64,000 nt of DNA from Paeniglutamicibacter sp. Y32M11 (GTDB lineage Bacteria > Actinomycetota > Actinomycetes > Actinomycetales > Micrococcaceae). This document shows, in pieces, positions 45,522 through 53,893 of this stretch (position 1 is the stretch's first letter; each line of letters opens with the position of its first letter). The stretch covers positions 1,674,001 to 1,738,000 of the forward strand of contig NZ_CP079107.1 in the NCBI RefSeq assembly GCF_019285735.1, written 5' to 3'. The notes under the pieces are model-generated. The model made no database searches, was not told the origin of the DNA, and was given only the letters and a program-made list of their open reading frames with translations. The translations under genes and the position numbers were made by a program.

Positions 45522-46602
45522 GGCCTCGAGCGCCAAGCGCAACGGCAGCTAGCGAGAACATGCGCATATCACCAATCACCGCACCACCTAGCCACTGTTT
45601 GAATTGAACAGATTAGAACAGTTAACCAGTACGGAATGGTGTCCTCGGCTAACGTCCGCGCCACGAACCACTTCCAGACCTTCAGCCCAGCAGCCACAGA
45701 GTCGAACACGACCACTCTGGTCAATCACTTGGACAGCACAGAATTTCGTGCAGAGAGGAATCTGTAGTTGTGGCTACGGTCTCGCTGTGAATGTTGACTA
45801 CTTGCATCCAAAGTAGCGAAGTTGAAGACATCATCGAGTCCGAGGTACCGTCCCACTTCATCGGACTTTCCATGCGAAACGCGTTGACGTACTGCGATGC
45901 GGACTCGCAGACCATACAGCCTTTCGCAGCACCCAAGTGTTATACGACCACACCTCCAACACTGCCTACCATCCAGGCACAACTAACCACCGACACAGAG
46001 CCCTAGTTCGTGGCCTGACAGGTGCTCGACGACCTTCTCGCAGTCACCCGTCCCACTATCAACATGAGTCCGTTTCCGAAGGCATACCCGGGCAGTTAGT
46101 GTGCTGCCAGTCCTTGAAGCTGCACGCGCCTCGGATTGGCACCATCTTTTCCATGAGTAGCGAAATGGGCATCGAACAGGGGGCATTGGTTCGATGGATC
46201 GACACCAGCGTTGTGTGTGGACCTGCTTGCAGTCTGCGTCTAGGCTTTGTGCACCGCTTGACAGTAATCTTGCCGTGCTGGAAATTCGAATAGCCAAGCT
46301 ACGCGGAAAATTGTCCAAAGTCTTTGTGCCGCCGACCCCGAGCATTTTCCTGTTCCATGCAACTATTTTTCTAGGACTGTGAATACACGTTTGGCTGAAT
46401 CGACGGTCTGATCCAACTCTTCAGCGGAAAGCTTTGACCCACGACTACCACCTGTATCGTTGCAGCCAAATCGTAAATTCGAGAAAGTGAAAACATCGTC
46501 CTGCTAGATACAAAAGGCTACACTTAGAATAATTTTAATCTTCGTTGGACTCTGACGAGGAAGAGTTTATTGGCATCTGTTGAAAAATAGTTAGGGGTAA
46601 TC
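45522..46602. other. Left part of island, no convincing gene
   Basis: About 1.1 kb between the left repeat and the hydrolase gene. All open frames are short (under 125 codons), lack ribosome-binding sites, and have odd compositions rich in Cys, His, Arg and Thr without any recognised motif. It may hold decayed genes or non-coding RNA. The last ~220 bases are AT-rich and should contain the promoter of the hydrolase operon; AGGGG at 46593-46597 is its ribosome-binding site. Confidence 0.5.
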
Positions 46603-47424
46603 GTGCGACTTAGTCACGAGGAAATTCGTTTAGATGGTGATCACGCAAAAGTAGCTTACGCTGCATCTATTCCACCAAAGCGACTTATTGTATTTATCCA
46701 TGGTTTTCTTGGAAGGGATAAATCATCATGGGGGAATATGGTGGATTTTCCCGAAGGCGAACAGTTTTGGTTAGAGTCAGATCTTTTGTTTGTAGGCTAT
46801 AAAACAATTCAATCCAACCAGTCAATTCAAGGGCTTTCAGGAAACATTCATGAAGAACTGAAGTGTTATTATCCAGCACAGAATAGTAGCATGTACATGT
46901 CTGGTGACTATAAACTTCGTGAGTACAATAATGAAGAATATGAAGAACTATACCTCGTCGGTCACTCGATGGGTGGAGTAATTGTTAAGCAGATTGTTTC
47001 CAACGACGCTGCTAATGTTATAAATAATTTGCAGGAAGAAGTAATATATTCGAATTCTAACGTTCGGTTATTTAGCCCGGCGCATGGGGGGTTTCGGCCA
47101 ATGGGGACATTGTGGCTACTGTGCATGGGGGAGATATTATCTCCCTTCATTTCCTACCTTGCTGATCTTAAGGTTAACTCGCCATATTTAACCGATCTGA
47201 AGGGGCGATGCGATATTTTGGCAAGTCGATTCAGTGTCACCCCGCTGGGCTTGACAAACTTAATTCTATGGGCACGTCCAGAGCATGTCGTTGCCGTAAC
47301 TTCGACAAGTGTTGACGTCGTAATAGGTGAAGTTCGTGGAAAAACTCACACGACCATTTGTAAGCCGTCAAGTTCTTATGTAACCCCTTGGACCTTTATT
47401 CAAAGTGATGGTGTGAAGAAATGA
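46603..47424 (+). CDS. Serine alpha/beta hydrolase (lipase/esterase-like), island gene A
   Basis: 273 residues from the GTG at 46603. The oxyanion segment LIVFIHGFLGRDKSSWG has His33-Gly34-Phe35, and the nucleophile elbow is LVGHSMGGVIVKQ with Ser122. A candidate acid is Asp238 and the catalytic His is His249 in GKTHTTICKPSS; the H-x-x-I-x-K-P form is common in SERAC1/DUF676-like hydrolases. No signal peptide is present, so it is predicted to be cytoplasmic. It overlaps gene B by four bases (ATGA), implying joint function. Codons are A/T-rich, unlike the flanks. A lipase-like effector acting on membrane lipids is one possibility but is not shown by the sequence. Confidence 0.85.
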   Translation: MRLSHEEIRLDGDHAKVAYAASIPPKRLIVFIHGFLGRDKSSWGNMVDFPEGEQFWLESDLLFVGYKTIQSNQSIQGLSGNIHEELKCYYPAQNSSMYMSGDYKLREYNNEEYEELYLVGHSMGGVIVKQIVSNDAANVINNLQEEVIYSNSNVRLFSPAHGGFRPMGTLWLLCMGEILSPFISYLADLKVNSPYLTDLKGRCDILASRFSVTPLGLTNLILWARPEHVVAVTSTSVDVVIGEVRGKTHTTICKPSSSYVTPWTFIQSDGVKK

Positions 47425-48701
47425 CTATAGAAGGATTTCGTCTCAACAACTTTGATCAATTTGTACTTAAGGTCAGAGGGAGTCTCGCATTAAACCCCTT
47501 GAAATATATTGAGGCTGTTCAAGTTAGAATCTTGGAAGAGCTGGGCGAATGGCGCCGCCTTGGAAGTGAAATTGGATATTTCCCTCTAGATTCCATCGCC
47601 ACTAGCAAGCCGGTGGAGGATCGGGCGATACTGGAAATTTTCCGCAGACAGCTATCCTATTCGATGGACTTGTTGGAACCGGATGACATTAAAGCGATTG
47701 GATTAATTTTCTACGCGGATGATTCTGAATGGAAAAAGCAGATTATGATACTTCGAAGGTGCTTAAGTCTTCGTTCTAAGTTTGCTGGCGTCAAGGACGG
47801 TGATCGCCCGGAGTATGGTAGTAGCTTGGGGCAATTAGATGAACTACTTGATCAAATTTCATGGATAAGCTCGTACTATATAAGCGATATTATTGATGGT
47901 CGAGAGTTCACTTCCGGATACCCTTCTGACTGGCGGTTTGCAACGAATGAACTAATAGATACTCGCATTGATCAACTGCAGAAGTTCGTTCAAGCTCTTG
48001 CAAAACGGGCAAGGAAGTCTCGAGAAAGTAATGCAGCCGAAAGTTTCGTTGAGGGAAAGCTAGGCAGTGCATCTGTCCGTGTTCATGAGAATCTGATTTC
48101 GAAGTCACATCAAAAAAGTTCGCTGTTGATTCCCGCGCGCAGGCGCAACCTCGGGCGATGGTCGCCCAAGGTGACGGAACGTTCGTTCAGAATGCGAGCG
48201 TTTGATAGCTTTCCAAAGCGAACAGGGCGGAAATTGATTGATCATTTGAACTCGTTACCTGGTTCGACTTTAAAGTCTGTAGTTCGTGAAAACAATATAT
48301 TTGTCGCGAGTATGAAGTCAGAATCACCCGAGAGCCTTGTTTTTCGTGAGAACATTCTAAAAGATCTGGCGGTCGACCCAAAGCAAGTAAAATTCCTGAA
48401 TGTGAGCGTTGAGGCGAAATCTTCGGGCAAGAAAGTGATTGGACCGTTGGGTGAGGAGATCGTACATATTTCGTCAGCAACTGTTGCAGGGCTGTGGGAA
48501 AAAGTGTCATCTGAGGTCAGGAAATCTGGCTCGAAGGTTGTCGTTGTCGGCGGAGATAGAGTGTCCGTTGAAGTTACCAAATCTGCAGTGCGACTCGTTG
48601 ATTCTAAGAACGGCGCCGAAATCCGAGTTATAGGAAAGGGGCGAGGAAGCGATGGCCTTCGTGCTCCGCTGGTGTTTGTCAATTCGACTCAAGTGAATTG
48701 A
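47421..48701 (+). CDS. Unknown protein, island gene B (partner of hydrolase)
   Basis: 426 residues, no family recognised. Residues ~1-210 look mostly helical and charged (for example KYIEAVQVRILEELGEWRRL and IDTRIDQLQKFVQALAKRAR). A basic linker follows (LLIPARRRNLGRWSPKVTER), then a likely mixed alpha/beta C-terminal part with a strand-rich end (SKVVVVGGDRVSVEVTKSAV and RLVDSKNGAEIRVIGKGRG). No membrane segment, signal peptide, P-loop or nuclease motif was seen. The ATG lies in the stop of gene A. The strict coupling suggests that B regulates, recruits or neutralises the hydrolase; that is inference. Confidence 0.8.
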   Translation: MTIEGFRLNNFDQFVLKVRGSLALNPLKYIEAVQVRILEELGEWRRLGSEIGYFPLDSIATSKPVEDRAILEIFRRQLSYSMDLLEPDDIKAIGLIFYADDSEWKKQIMILRRCLSLRSKFAGVKDGDRPEYGSSLGQLDELLDQISWISSYYISDIIDGREFTSGYPSDWRFATNELIDTRIDQLQKFVQALAKRARKSRESNAAESFVEGKLGSASVRVHENLISKSHQKSSLLIPARRRNLGRWSPKVTERSFRMRAFDSFPKRTGRKLIDHLNSLPGSTLKSVVRENNIFVASMKSESPESLVFRENILKDLAVDPKQVKFLNVSVEAKSSGKKVIGPLGEEIVHISSATVAGLWEKVSSEVRKSGSKVVVVGGDRVSVEVTKSAVRLVDSKNGAEIRVIGKGRGSDGLRAPLVFVNSTQVN

Positions 48702-48873
48702 TCGCCGCGAAGCGCTTGACTGTGCTCTTTAGCACTGTTCCATAATTCAACAAAGCTCGCTAGGTCAGGCGGTATTTGTTCCGTCAATTGTGCCGTGGCT
48801 AGGCCGACTTGGTCCTTGAAGCAGCAGGAATTTTTTGCGGCATCGCAAGGACGCCAAGTTGAACAGGCAACCC
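48702..48873. other. Right end of island, non-coding
   Basis: 172 bases between gene B and the right repeat. It contains a weak hairpin (GTGCT-CTTT-AGCAC, 48722-48735) that might end gene B transcription. No strong terminator facing pgl is visible. Confidence 0.4.
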
Positions 48874-48925
48874 TACGCCTAGATCAGGGCGGCCGCTGCC
48901 GCATCCAGCAGCCACCAGGTACCGG
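48874..48925. repeat. 52-bp direct repeat, right copy (native pgl 3' end)
   Basis: Identical to 45470-45521. This copy is continuous with the intact pgl gene and supplies its last codons and stop (48879-48881). Confidence 0.95.
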
Positions 48926-49649
48926 TTCTGCCCGACACGCCCGAAGCCGGAACTCGTTCGCGGGTCACCGGCGTCTGGCCCAGGGCCACACCGGCGGCCG
49001 GCGCCTTGTCCGCCCCGGCCACCACCAGCCACACGGCGCGGGCGGAATTGATGGCCTCAAAACTCAAGGACACGCGCAACGGTGGCGGCTTGGGTGAAGC
49101 GTGCACCCCGATGACATGGGCGCCGGTGGTTGCCGCTCCCACATGATCGGGGAAGAGCGAGGCCACGTGGGAATCCGGGCCCATGCCCAGCATCAACACA
49201 TCGAAGATCGGCAGTTCTCCGGGTGTGCCCTCGTTCGACGCCTCTTCGGCCAAGACGTTCGCGTAGGCCACGGCAGCCTCCTCGGGAGTGCCGAAGTCAT
49301 CGGTTGAACCCATGACGTGCACCCGGCCGCGATCGAGGCCGTGGCCATCAAGCACCGAGAGCAAGACCTCCGCCTGGACCGCGTTGCGATCAGCGGAGTT
49401 GGATTCGACAAAGCGTTCATCTCCCCAATAGATGTTCACTCGCGACCAATCGACCGCACTCAGCGCGGGGGAGGCGGCCACCTGAGCCAGCGAGGCGATG
49501 CCCAGCGTGCCGCCGGTGAGTACCACGCTGGCCTCACCGCGGGCTGCCTGAGCGTCGATGATGGCGGTGATGAGCCGGGCGGCGATGGCCGCGGCGGTGC
49601 TGGGGAGATCCGGGTGGATCACCACGTGGCGTTTAGCGTTCACTGGCAC
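48879..49649 (-). CDS. pgl: 6-phosphogluconolactonase
   Basis: 256 residues from the GTG at 49649 (a second in-frame GTG follows at 49643). Family segments include RHVVIHPDLPSTAAAIAARL, VVLTGGTLGIASLAQVAAS, WSRVNIYWGDERFVESNSAD and DVLMLGMGPDSHVASLFPDH. The enzyme opens 6-phosphogluconolactone in the oxidative pentose-phosphate pathway. It overlaps opcA by 17 bases and ends the tkt-tal-pgi-zwf-opcA-pgl series. Its last codons form the repeat used by the island, and the protein is unchanged by the insertion. Confidence 0.96.
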   Translation of the reverse strand: MPVNAKRHVVIHPDLPSTAAAIAARLITAIIDAQAARGEASVVLTGGTLGIASLAQVAASPALSAVDWSRVNIYWGDERFVESNSADRNAVQAEVLLSVLDGHGLDRGRVHVMGSTDDFGTPEEAAVAYANVLAEEASNEGTPGELPIFDVLMLGMGPDSHVASLFPDHVGAATTGAHVIGVHASPKPPPLRVSLSFEAINSARAVWLVVAGADKAPAAGVALGQTPVTRERVPASGVSGRTGTWWLLDAAAAALI

Positions 49650-50574
49650 GGATGCTCCTCAGGTTGGTGAGTTTCAGTCCCTCACGCACCACCTCGCCAA
49701 AGAGCTCGTCCGGGTCTAGTCGGCGCATCTCCTCGGAGAGGCAGTCGGAGACCGAACGTTGTGGCAGGGAAATGAGTTGAGCCTTTTGCCCCGGCTGGTA
49801 CAGCTCGGCCACATCCCCCGGTGGGCGGCTGAGTTCCACGTCCCCGGCCGTGCGGCAGAAGCGCACCGAACGAACGCCGGTGCCCTCGGGTGTCGAGGCC
49901 AGGGTGACGGGGATGCGCAGGCGCAGCCGCAGCCAGGCGGCCAGCAGCACCGTTGAGGGTGAATCCACCGCTCCGGTGACGGTGGCCGAGGTGACTAGGG
50001 CCGGGTCCAACTGGTCAAAGACCGAAGCCAGCTGGGCACGCCAGAGGGTCAGTCGGGTCCATGCCAGATCGGTGTCTCCGGCACGGTAGGTCTCGGCCAG
50101 CGAGAAGAGCGCGGCGCGCGGGTCCTCCTCGGCACCGGAATCGGTGATGCGGCGGTGCGCGATACGGCCCAGCGGGGTATTGGCCGCATCGGCCGGCACC
50201 CCATGCGGCCACCAGGCCACGATCGGGGCGTCGGGCAACAGCAAACCGGAGACCAGGGATTCATCCACCTTGGCGTCGGGGCCAAAGGTGTGCAGCACGA
50301 TGACTTCGGCGGCACCTGCCTCGCCACCGAGACGAATCTGCGCGTCGAGTCGAGTCTCCTCGGTGGGATCGCCCTGAACGATCACCACAATGCGGCAAGG
50401 GTGTTCGCGGCTGGCCAACGCGGCGGCCGAGATGGCGGCTTCCTCGAAGCCGGCACGGGTGATCACCAGCAGGGTCAGTACGCGCGAGAGCGCGGAGGAA
50501 CCACCGGCGCTGCGCATCGTGACCAATTTCTTGGAGATCTTCGAGGTGGTGGTGTCCTGCATCTGCACAATCAT
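49633..50574 (-). CDS. opcA: Glucose-6-phosphate dehydrogenase assembly protein OpcA
   Basis: 313 residues from the ATG at 50574 (MIVQMQDTTTSKISKKLVTM), chosen because it overlaps the zwf stop as ATGA; an ATG four codons upstream is possible. Characteristic segments are ASREHPCRIVVIVQGDP, LLLPDAPIVAWWPHGVP and DTDLAWTRLTLWRAQLASVF. In cyanobacteria and actinobacteria OpcA activates or assembles the glucose-6-phosphate dehydrogenase encoded next to it. Its fixed place between zwf and pgl is typical. Confidence 0.95.
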   Translation of the reverse strand: MIVQMQDTTTSKISKKLVTMRSAGGSSALSRVLTLLVITRAGFEEAAISAAALASREHPCRIVVIVQGDPTEETRLDAQIRLGGEAGAAEVIVLHTFGPDAKVDESLVSGLLLPDAPIVAWWPHGVPADAANTPLGRIAHRRITDSGAEEDPRAALFSLAETYRAGDTDLAWTRLTLWRAQLASVFDQLDPALVTSATVTGAVDSPSTVLLAAWLRLRLRIPVTLASTPEGTGVRSVRFCRTAGDVELSRPPGDVAELYQPGQKAQLISLPQRSVSDCLSEEMRRLDPDELFGEVVREGLKLTNLRSIRASER

Positions 50575-52130
50575 GGGCGGCGCCATGTCCTTCCGTCGCG
50601 AGCCATCAATTCGTCGGCCGAGGCCGGTCCCCAGGAGCCCGGGGCGTAGGGTTCGGGCTGTTCGGTGGCAGCCGCCCAGTACTCCTCAAACGGGTCAAGG
50701 ATGCGCCAGGACTGTTCAACTTCTTCGTGCCTCGGGAACAGCGGTGGTTCGCCGAGCAAGACGTCCAAGATCAGTCGTTCGTAGGCCTCGGGGGAGGACT
50801 CGGTGAAGGCGTGCCCGTAACCGAAGTCCATGGTCACATCGCGCACCTCCATCTGGGTGCCGGGAACCTTGGAGCCGAAACGCAGCGTCACGCCCTCATC
50901 GGGCTGCACCCGGATGACGATGGCGTTCTGCCCAAACTCGTCATCCTGGTGATCACGGAAGAGCAGGTTGGGAGCGCGCTTGAAGACCACCGCGATCTCG
51001 GTGACGCGACGGCCCAGGCGTTTGCCGGCGCGCAGGTAGAACGGTGCACCGGCCCAGCGGCGGGTGTTGATATCCACCTTGATCGCCGCGTAGGTTTCGG
51101 TCTTCGACGCAGGATTAAAGCCCTCCTCGTCCAGGAAGCCGGTGACCTTTTCCCCACCCTGCCAGCCGGAGGTGTATTGCCCGCGGGCGCTTGCCTGCCC
51201 CAGGTCCTCGGGTAGACGCACGGCGGCGAGAATCTTTTCCTTCTCGCTGCGCAGGTGATCGGCGTCGAAGCTGATGGGCTCCTCCATGGCGGTGAGGGCC
51301 AAAAGCTGCAGCAGGTGGTTCTGAATGACGTCGCGGGCGGCGCCGACCCCGTCGTAGTACCCGGCGCGGCCGCCAATGCCGATGTCCTCGGCCATGGTGA
51401 TCTGCACATGGTCAACGTACTTGGAGTTCCATAGCGGTTCAAAAAGCTGGTTGGCGAAGCGCAGTGCCAGCAGGTTCTGCACCGTTTCCTTGCCCAGATA
51501 GTGGTCGATGCGGAAGACGGCATCGGGCGGGAACACCGATTCAACGATCTCGTTCAGCTCACGGGCCGACTTCAGGTTGTGCCCAAACGGCTTTTCGATG
51601 ACCACGCGTGACCAGCCGGCATCCGGGGAAGCATCGTTGGCCAGCCCGTGCTTGGAAAGCTGCTCGCAGACCTGCTCAAAGGAGTTCGGGGGGATGGAGA
51701 GATAAAAAGCGTGGTTTTTGCCGGTGCCGCGGGTGGTGTTCAGTTCCGCAAGGGTCGCGCGAAGCCGGATGAAGGCATCGTCATCGTCAAAACCACCGGA
51801 AATGAAACGCAGGCCGCTGGAGAGCTGCTCCCAGACCGTCTCGTTAAAGGCGGTGCGCGCGTGGGCCTGAACCCAGGCCTTGGCCTCGGCGGCAAATTGC
51901 TGCGCGTCCCAGTCGCGGCGGCCGAAGCCAACAATCGCGAAGTTGGGCGGCAGCAGGCCGCGGTTGGCCAGGTCGTACACGGCGGGCATGAGTTTTTTGC
52001 GGGCCAGATCCCCGGTGATGCCGAAGAACACCAGGGCCGAGGGACCGGCAATGCGGTCCAGGCGTCGGTCCCGACGATCGCGCAGGGGATTGGGGGTGGT
52101 TGACGCGGTGCGCCGAGAGGAATCAAGCAT
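50571..52130 (-). CDS. zwf: Glucose-6-phosphate 1-dehydrogenase
   Basis: 519 residues from the ATG at 52130 (MLDSSRRTASTTPNPL); an ATG 21 codons upstream would read through the leader and is less likely. The NADP-binding motif is LVFFGITGDLARKKLMPAVY, the active site is FRIDHYLGKETVQNLLALRF near residue 205 (general-base His and substrate Lys), and VIEKPFGHNLKSA precedes it. It catalyses the first step of the oxidative pentose-phosphate pathway and is translationally coupled to opcA. Confidence 0.97.
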   Translation of the reverse strand: MLDSSRRTASTTPNPLRDRRDRRLDRIAGPSALVFFGITGDLARKKLMPAVYDLANRGLLPPNFAIVGFGRRDWDAQQFAAEAKAWVQAHARTAFNETVWEQLSSGLRFISGGFDDDDAFIRLRATLAELNTTRGTGKNHAFYLSIPPNSFEQVCEQLSKHGLANDASPDAGWSRVVIEKPFGHNLKSARELNEIVESVFPPDAVFRIDHYLGKETVQNLLALRFANQLFEPLWNSKYVDHVQITMAEDIGIGGRAGYYDGVGAARDVIQNHLLQLLALTAMEEPISFDADHLRSEKEKILAAVRLPEDLGQASARGQYTSGWQGGEKVTGFLDEEGFNPASKTETYAAIKVDINTRRWAGAPFYLRAGKRLGRRVTEIAVVFKRAPNLLFRDHQDDEFGQNAIVIRVQPDEGVTLRFGSKVPGTQMEVRDVTMDFGYGHAFTESSPEAYERLILDVLLGEPPLFPRHEEVEQSWRILDPFEEYWAAATEQPEPYAPGSWGPASADELMARDGRTWRRP

Positions 52131-52195
52131 CAGCGGGGCAGAATCCTTCGCAGGAGGGAGGGGGGAAAAGCAAAAGGGTGGTACTGCGGTCAACA

Positions 52196-52230
52196 GCGCG
52201 CACCGGGTAGCAAATGTACCCGATACGCGC
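52196..52230 (-). promoter_or_regulatory. Hairpin between pgi and zwf
   Basis: GCGCGCACCGGGTA (52196-52209) pairs with 52217-52230 over 14 bp, allowing two G-U pairs in the minus-strand transcript, with a 7-base loop. It lies between the pgi stop and the zwf start and could be an attenuator, a processing site or a partial terminator. Confidence 0.4.
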
Positions 52231-52261
52231 TGAAGCGATGAAGCAGACGTACCGGTGTGTT

Positions 52262-53893
52262 TTAGGCCGTGGCCAGGTTCCGCACCAATTCTTCGAGCTG
52301 GCGGATTCCCGCGTCCTTGTCACGTAGGTGCAGACGCAAGACCGGGCGACCCAGATCGGTGAGCACGTGGGCATCTCCGCTGGACTGCGCGGCGAGCAAC
52401 TCACCGAAGGTGAAGTCTCGTCCGGGGATGGACAGATCCATGGTGGACTCGGCGCTCAGCTGCAGGTAGGCGCCCACGCGTGGGCCACCCTTGTGGAACT
52501 GTCCGGTGGAGTGCAAGAAGCGCGGACCCCAGCCGAAGGTTACCGGGCGATCAGTCGCGGCCGCCAACAGCGGACGCAACTCCTCCAGTTGCCCATCGGC
52601 GTGACGGTTCAGGTAGGTCTGCACCGCGAGGTAACCGTTGGACGGCATGGCCGCCAACAGGGCATTAAGCGCCTCGGTCAGCGTGTTCACTCCGGCCAAC
52701 AAATCGGCCGATCCGCTCACCTCGATGGCGCCCTCAACCAGCAGCGGCGATTCATCCTCCGGGGTAGCATCCAGGAACGAACGGGCCGCAACCTTGGCCG
52801 CCTCCACGTCGGGCTGGTTAAACGGATCGATCTCCAACAGGTGCCCGGCGATCACCGTGGCGTACTCCCAGAGCAGCATCTGCGCACCGAGGGCGCCGGA
52901 GAGGGCCACGGCGGAGCTGGACGCATCCAGCTCATCATCGGTGAGCAGGCCGGTGTCGGCCACCAGACGAATCTGCAGGAAATCCGCCGCGGCGCTGGTG
53001 GTTTCCGGGGATCCGGCCTCCACCACAACGGGTAGTACCCCGCGCTGAGACTTGCCGGTGGATTCGGCGATGAGCTGTTCGGCCCAGTCGGCAAAGCCCA
53101 CCAGTCCCGATCCCTCATCGCTGAAGATCAGCTTGTCACGCAGCGGCACGGTGCCGGCCATCGCGGCGCCCAGGGCGAGGGCGATGTTATCTTCATCGTC
53201 CTCGGCGAGGAACTCCGCTGCGTCGGCGGCCTCATCGAGGAAGGCGGCGATGTCCACGCCGGCCAGGCCCGCGGGCACCAGACCGAAGGCGGTGAGCGCC
53301 GAGTAGCGCCCGCCAACGTTCGGATCGGCATTAAAGACCGCGCGGTATCCGGCGGCACGGCTGGCCTCATCCATCGGCGAGCCGGGATCGGTGACCACGA
53401 TGATGCGGCGTGCGGCGTTGATGCCGGCGTCATTAAACGCCTGCTCAAAGACGCGACGCTGCGAGTCGGTCTCCACGGTGGAGCCAGACTTTGAGGAAAC
53501 CACCAGCGCGGTGGTCGCCAAGCGATCGGTCAGGATGCCGGCGAGCATCTCCGGGTCGGTGGAATCGGCGACCACCAGCTCCACATTATTGGTGGCGCAG
53601 ATGACCTCCGGGGCCAGTGAGGAGCCGCCCATGCCGGCGAGCACAATGCGGTTGACCCCCTCGGCGCGCAACTCATCACGCAGCGCCAGGATCGCTGGCA
53701 CCAGGGCCCGCGAGGTGCTCGGGGCATCGATCCAGCCCAGACGCGTGGCCGCCTCCTCGCGTGCCGAGGGGACCCAGATGCTGGTGTCCTTGTTGCTGAT
53801 GCGGCTGGCTACCTGCGTGGTGACCAAGGTGGGTACATGCGCCTCGATGGCCGCCTGCGCGGCCCCCATGGCGATGAACCCGAGGGAACTCAT
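52262..53893 (-). CDS. pgi: Glucose-6-phosphate isomerase
   Basis: 543 residues. Sugar-isomerase segments are present: [20 protein letters not shown], the [20 protein letters not shown] phosphate-binding stretch, [20 protein letters not shown] and, near the C-terminus, [19 protein letters not shown]. This is the actinobacterial type that is sometimes annotated as a bifunctional transaldolase/isomerase partner. It links glycolysis to the pentose-phosphate genes around it. The start overlaps the tal stop by four bases (ATGA). Confidence 0.95.
   Translation of the reverse strand: MSSLGFIAMGAAQAAIEAHVPTLVTTQVASRISNKDTSIWVPSAREEAATRLGWIDAPSTSRALVPAILALRDELRAEGVNRIVLAGMGGSSLAPEVICATNNVELVVADSTDPEMLAGILTDRLATTALVVSSKSGSTVETDSQRRVFEQAFNDAGINAARRIIVVTDPGSPMDEASRAAGYRAVFNADPNVGGRYSALTAFGLVPAGLAGVDIAAFLDEAADAAEFLAEDDEDNIALALGAAMAGTVPLRDKLIFSDEGSGLVGFADWAEQLIAESTGKSQRGVLPVVVEAGSPETTSAAADFLQIRLVADTGLLTDDELDASSSAVALSGALGAQMLLWEYATVIAGHLLEIDPFNQPDVEAAKVAARSFLDATPEDESPLLVEGAIEVSGSADLLAGVNTLTEALNALLAAMPSNGYLAVQTYLNRHADGQLEELRPLLAAATDRPVTFGWGPRFLHSTGQFHKGGPRVGAYLQLSAESTMDLSIPGRDFTFGELLAAQSSGDAHVLTDLGRPVLRLHLRDKDAGIRQLEELVRNLATA

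Larger units (their letters stand above)
45470..48925. mobile_element. Genomic island inserted at the 3' end of pgl
   Basis: A unit of 3,404 bp (repeat start to repeat start) lies between two perfect 52-bp direct repeats, so excision between them would restore a continuous secG terminator-pgl junction. The right two thirds are visibly AT-rich compared with both flanks and use A/T-ending codons. The only convincing genes are the hydrolase/unknown pair at 46603-48701. No integrase, transposase or inverted terminal repeat is visible. The layout resembles a small integrative element that has lost, or never carried, its recombinase. Confidence 0.8.

Noticed and set aside
45604-46345. Several short open frames on both strands in the left part of the island
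   Set aside because: No ribosome-binding sites, no motifs, unusual composition, mutual overlap; better left as non-coding or decayed sequence.
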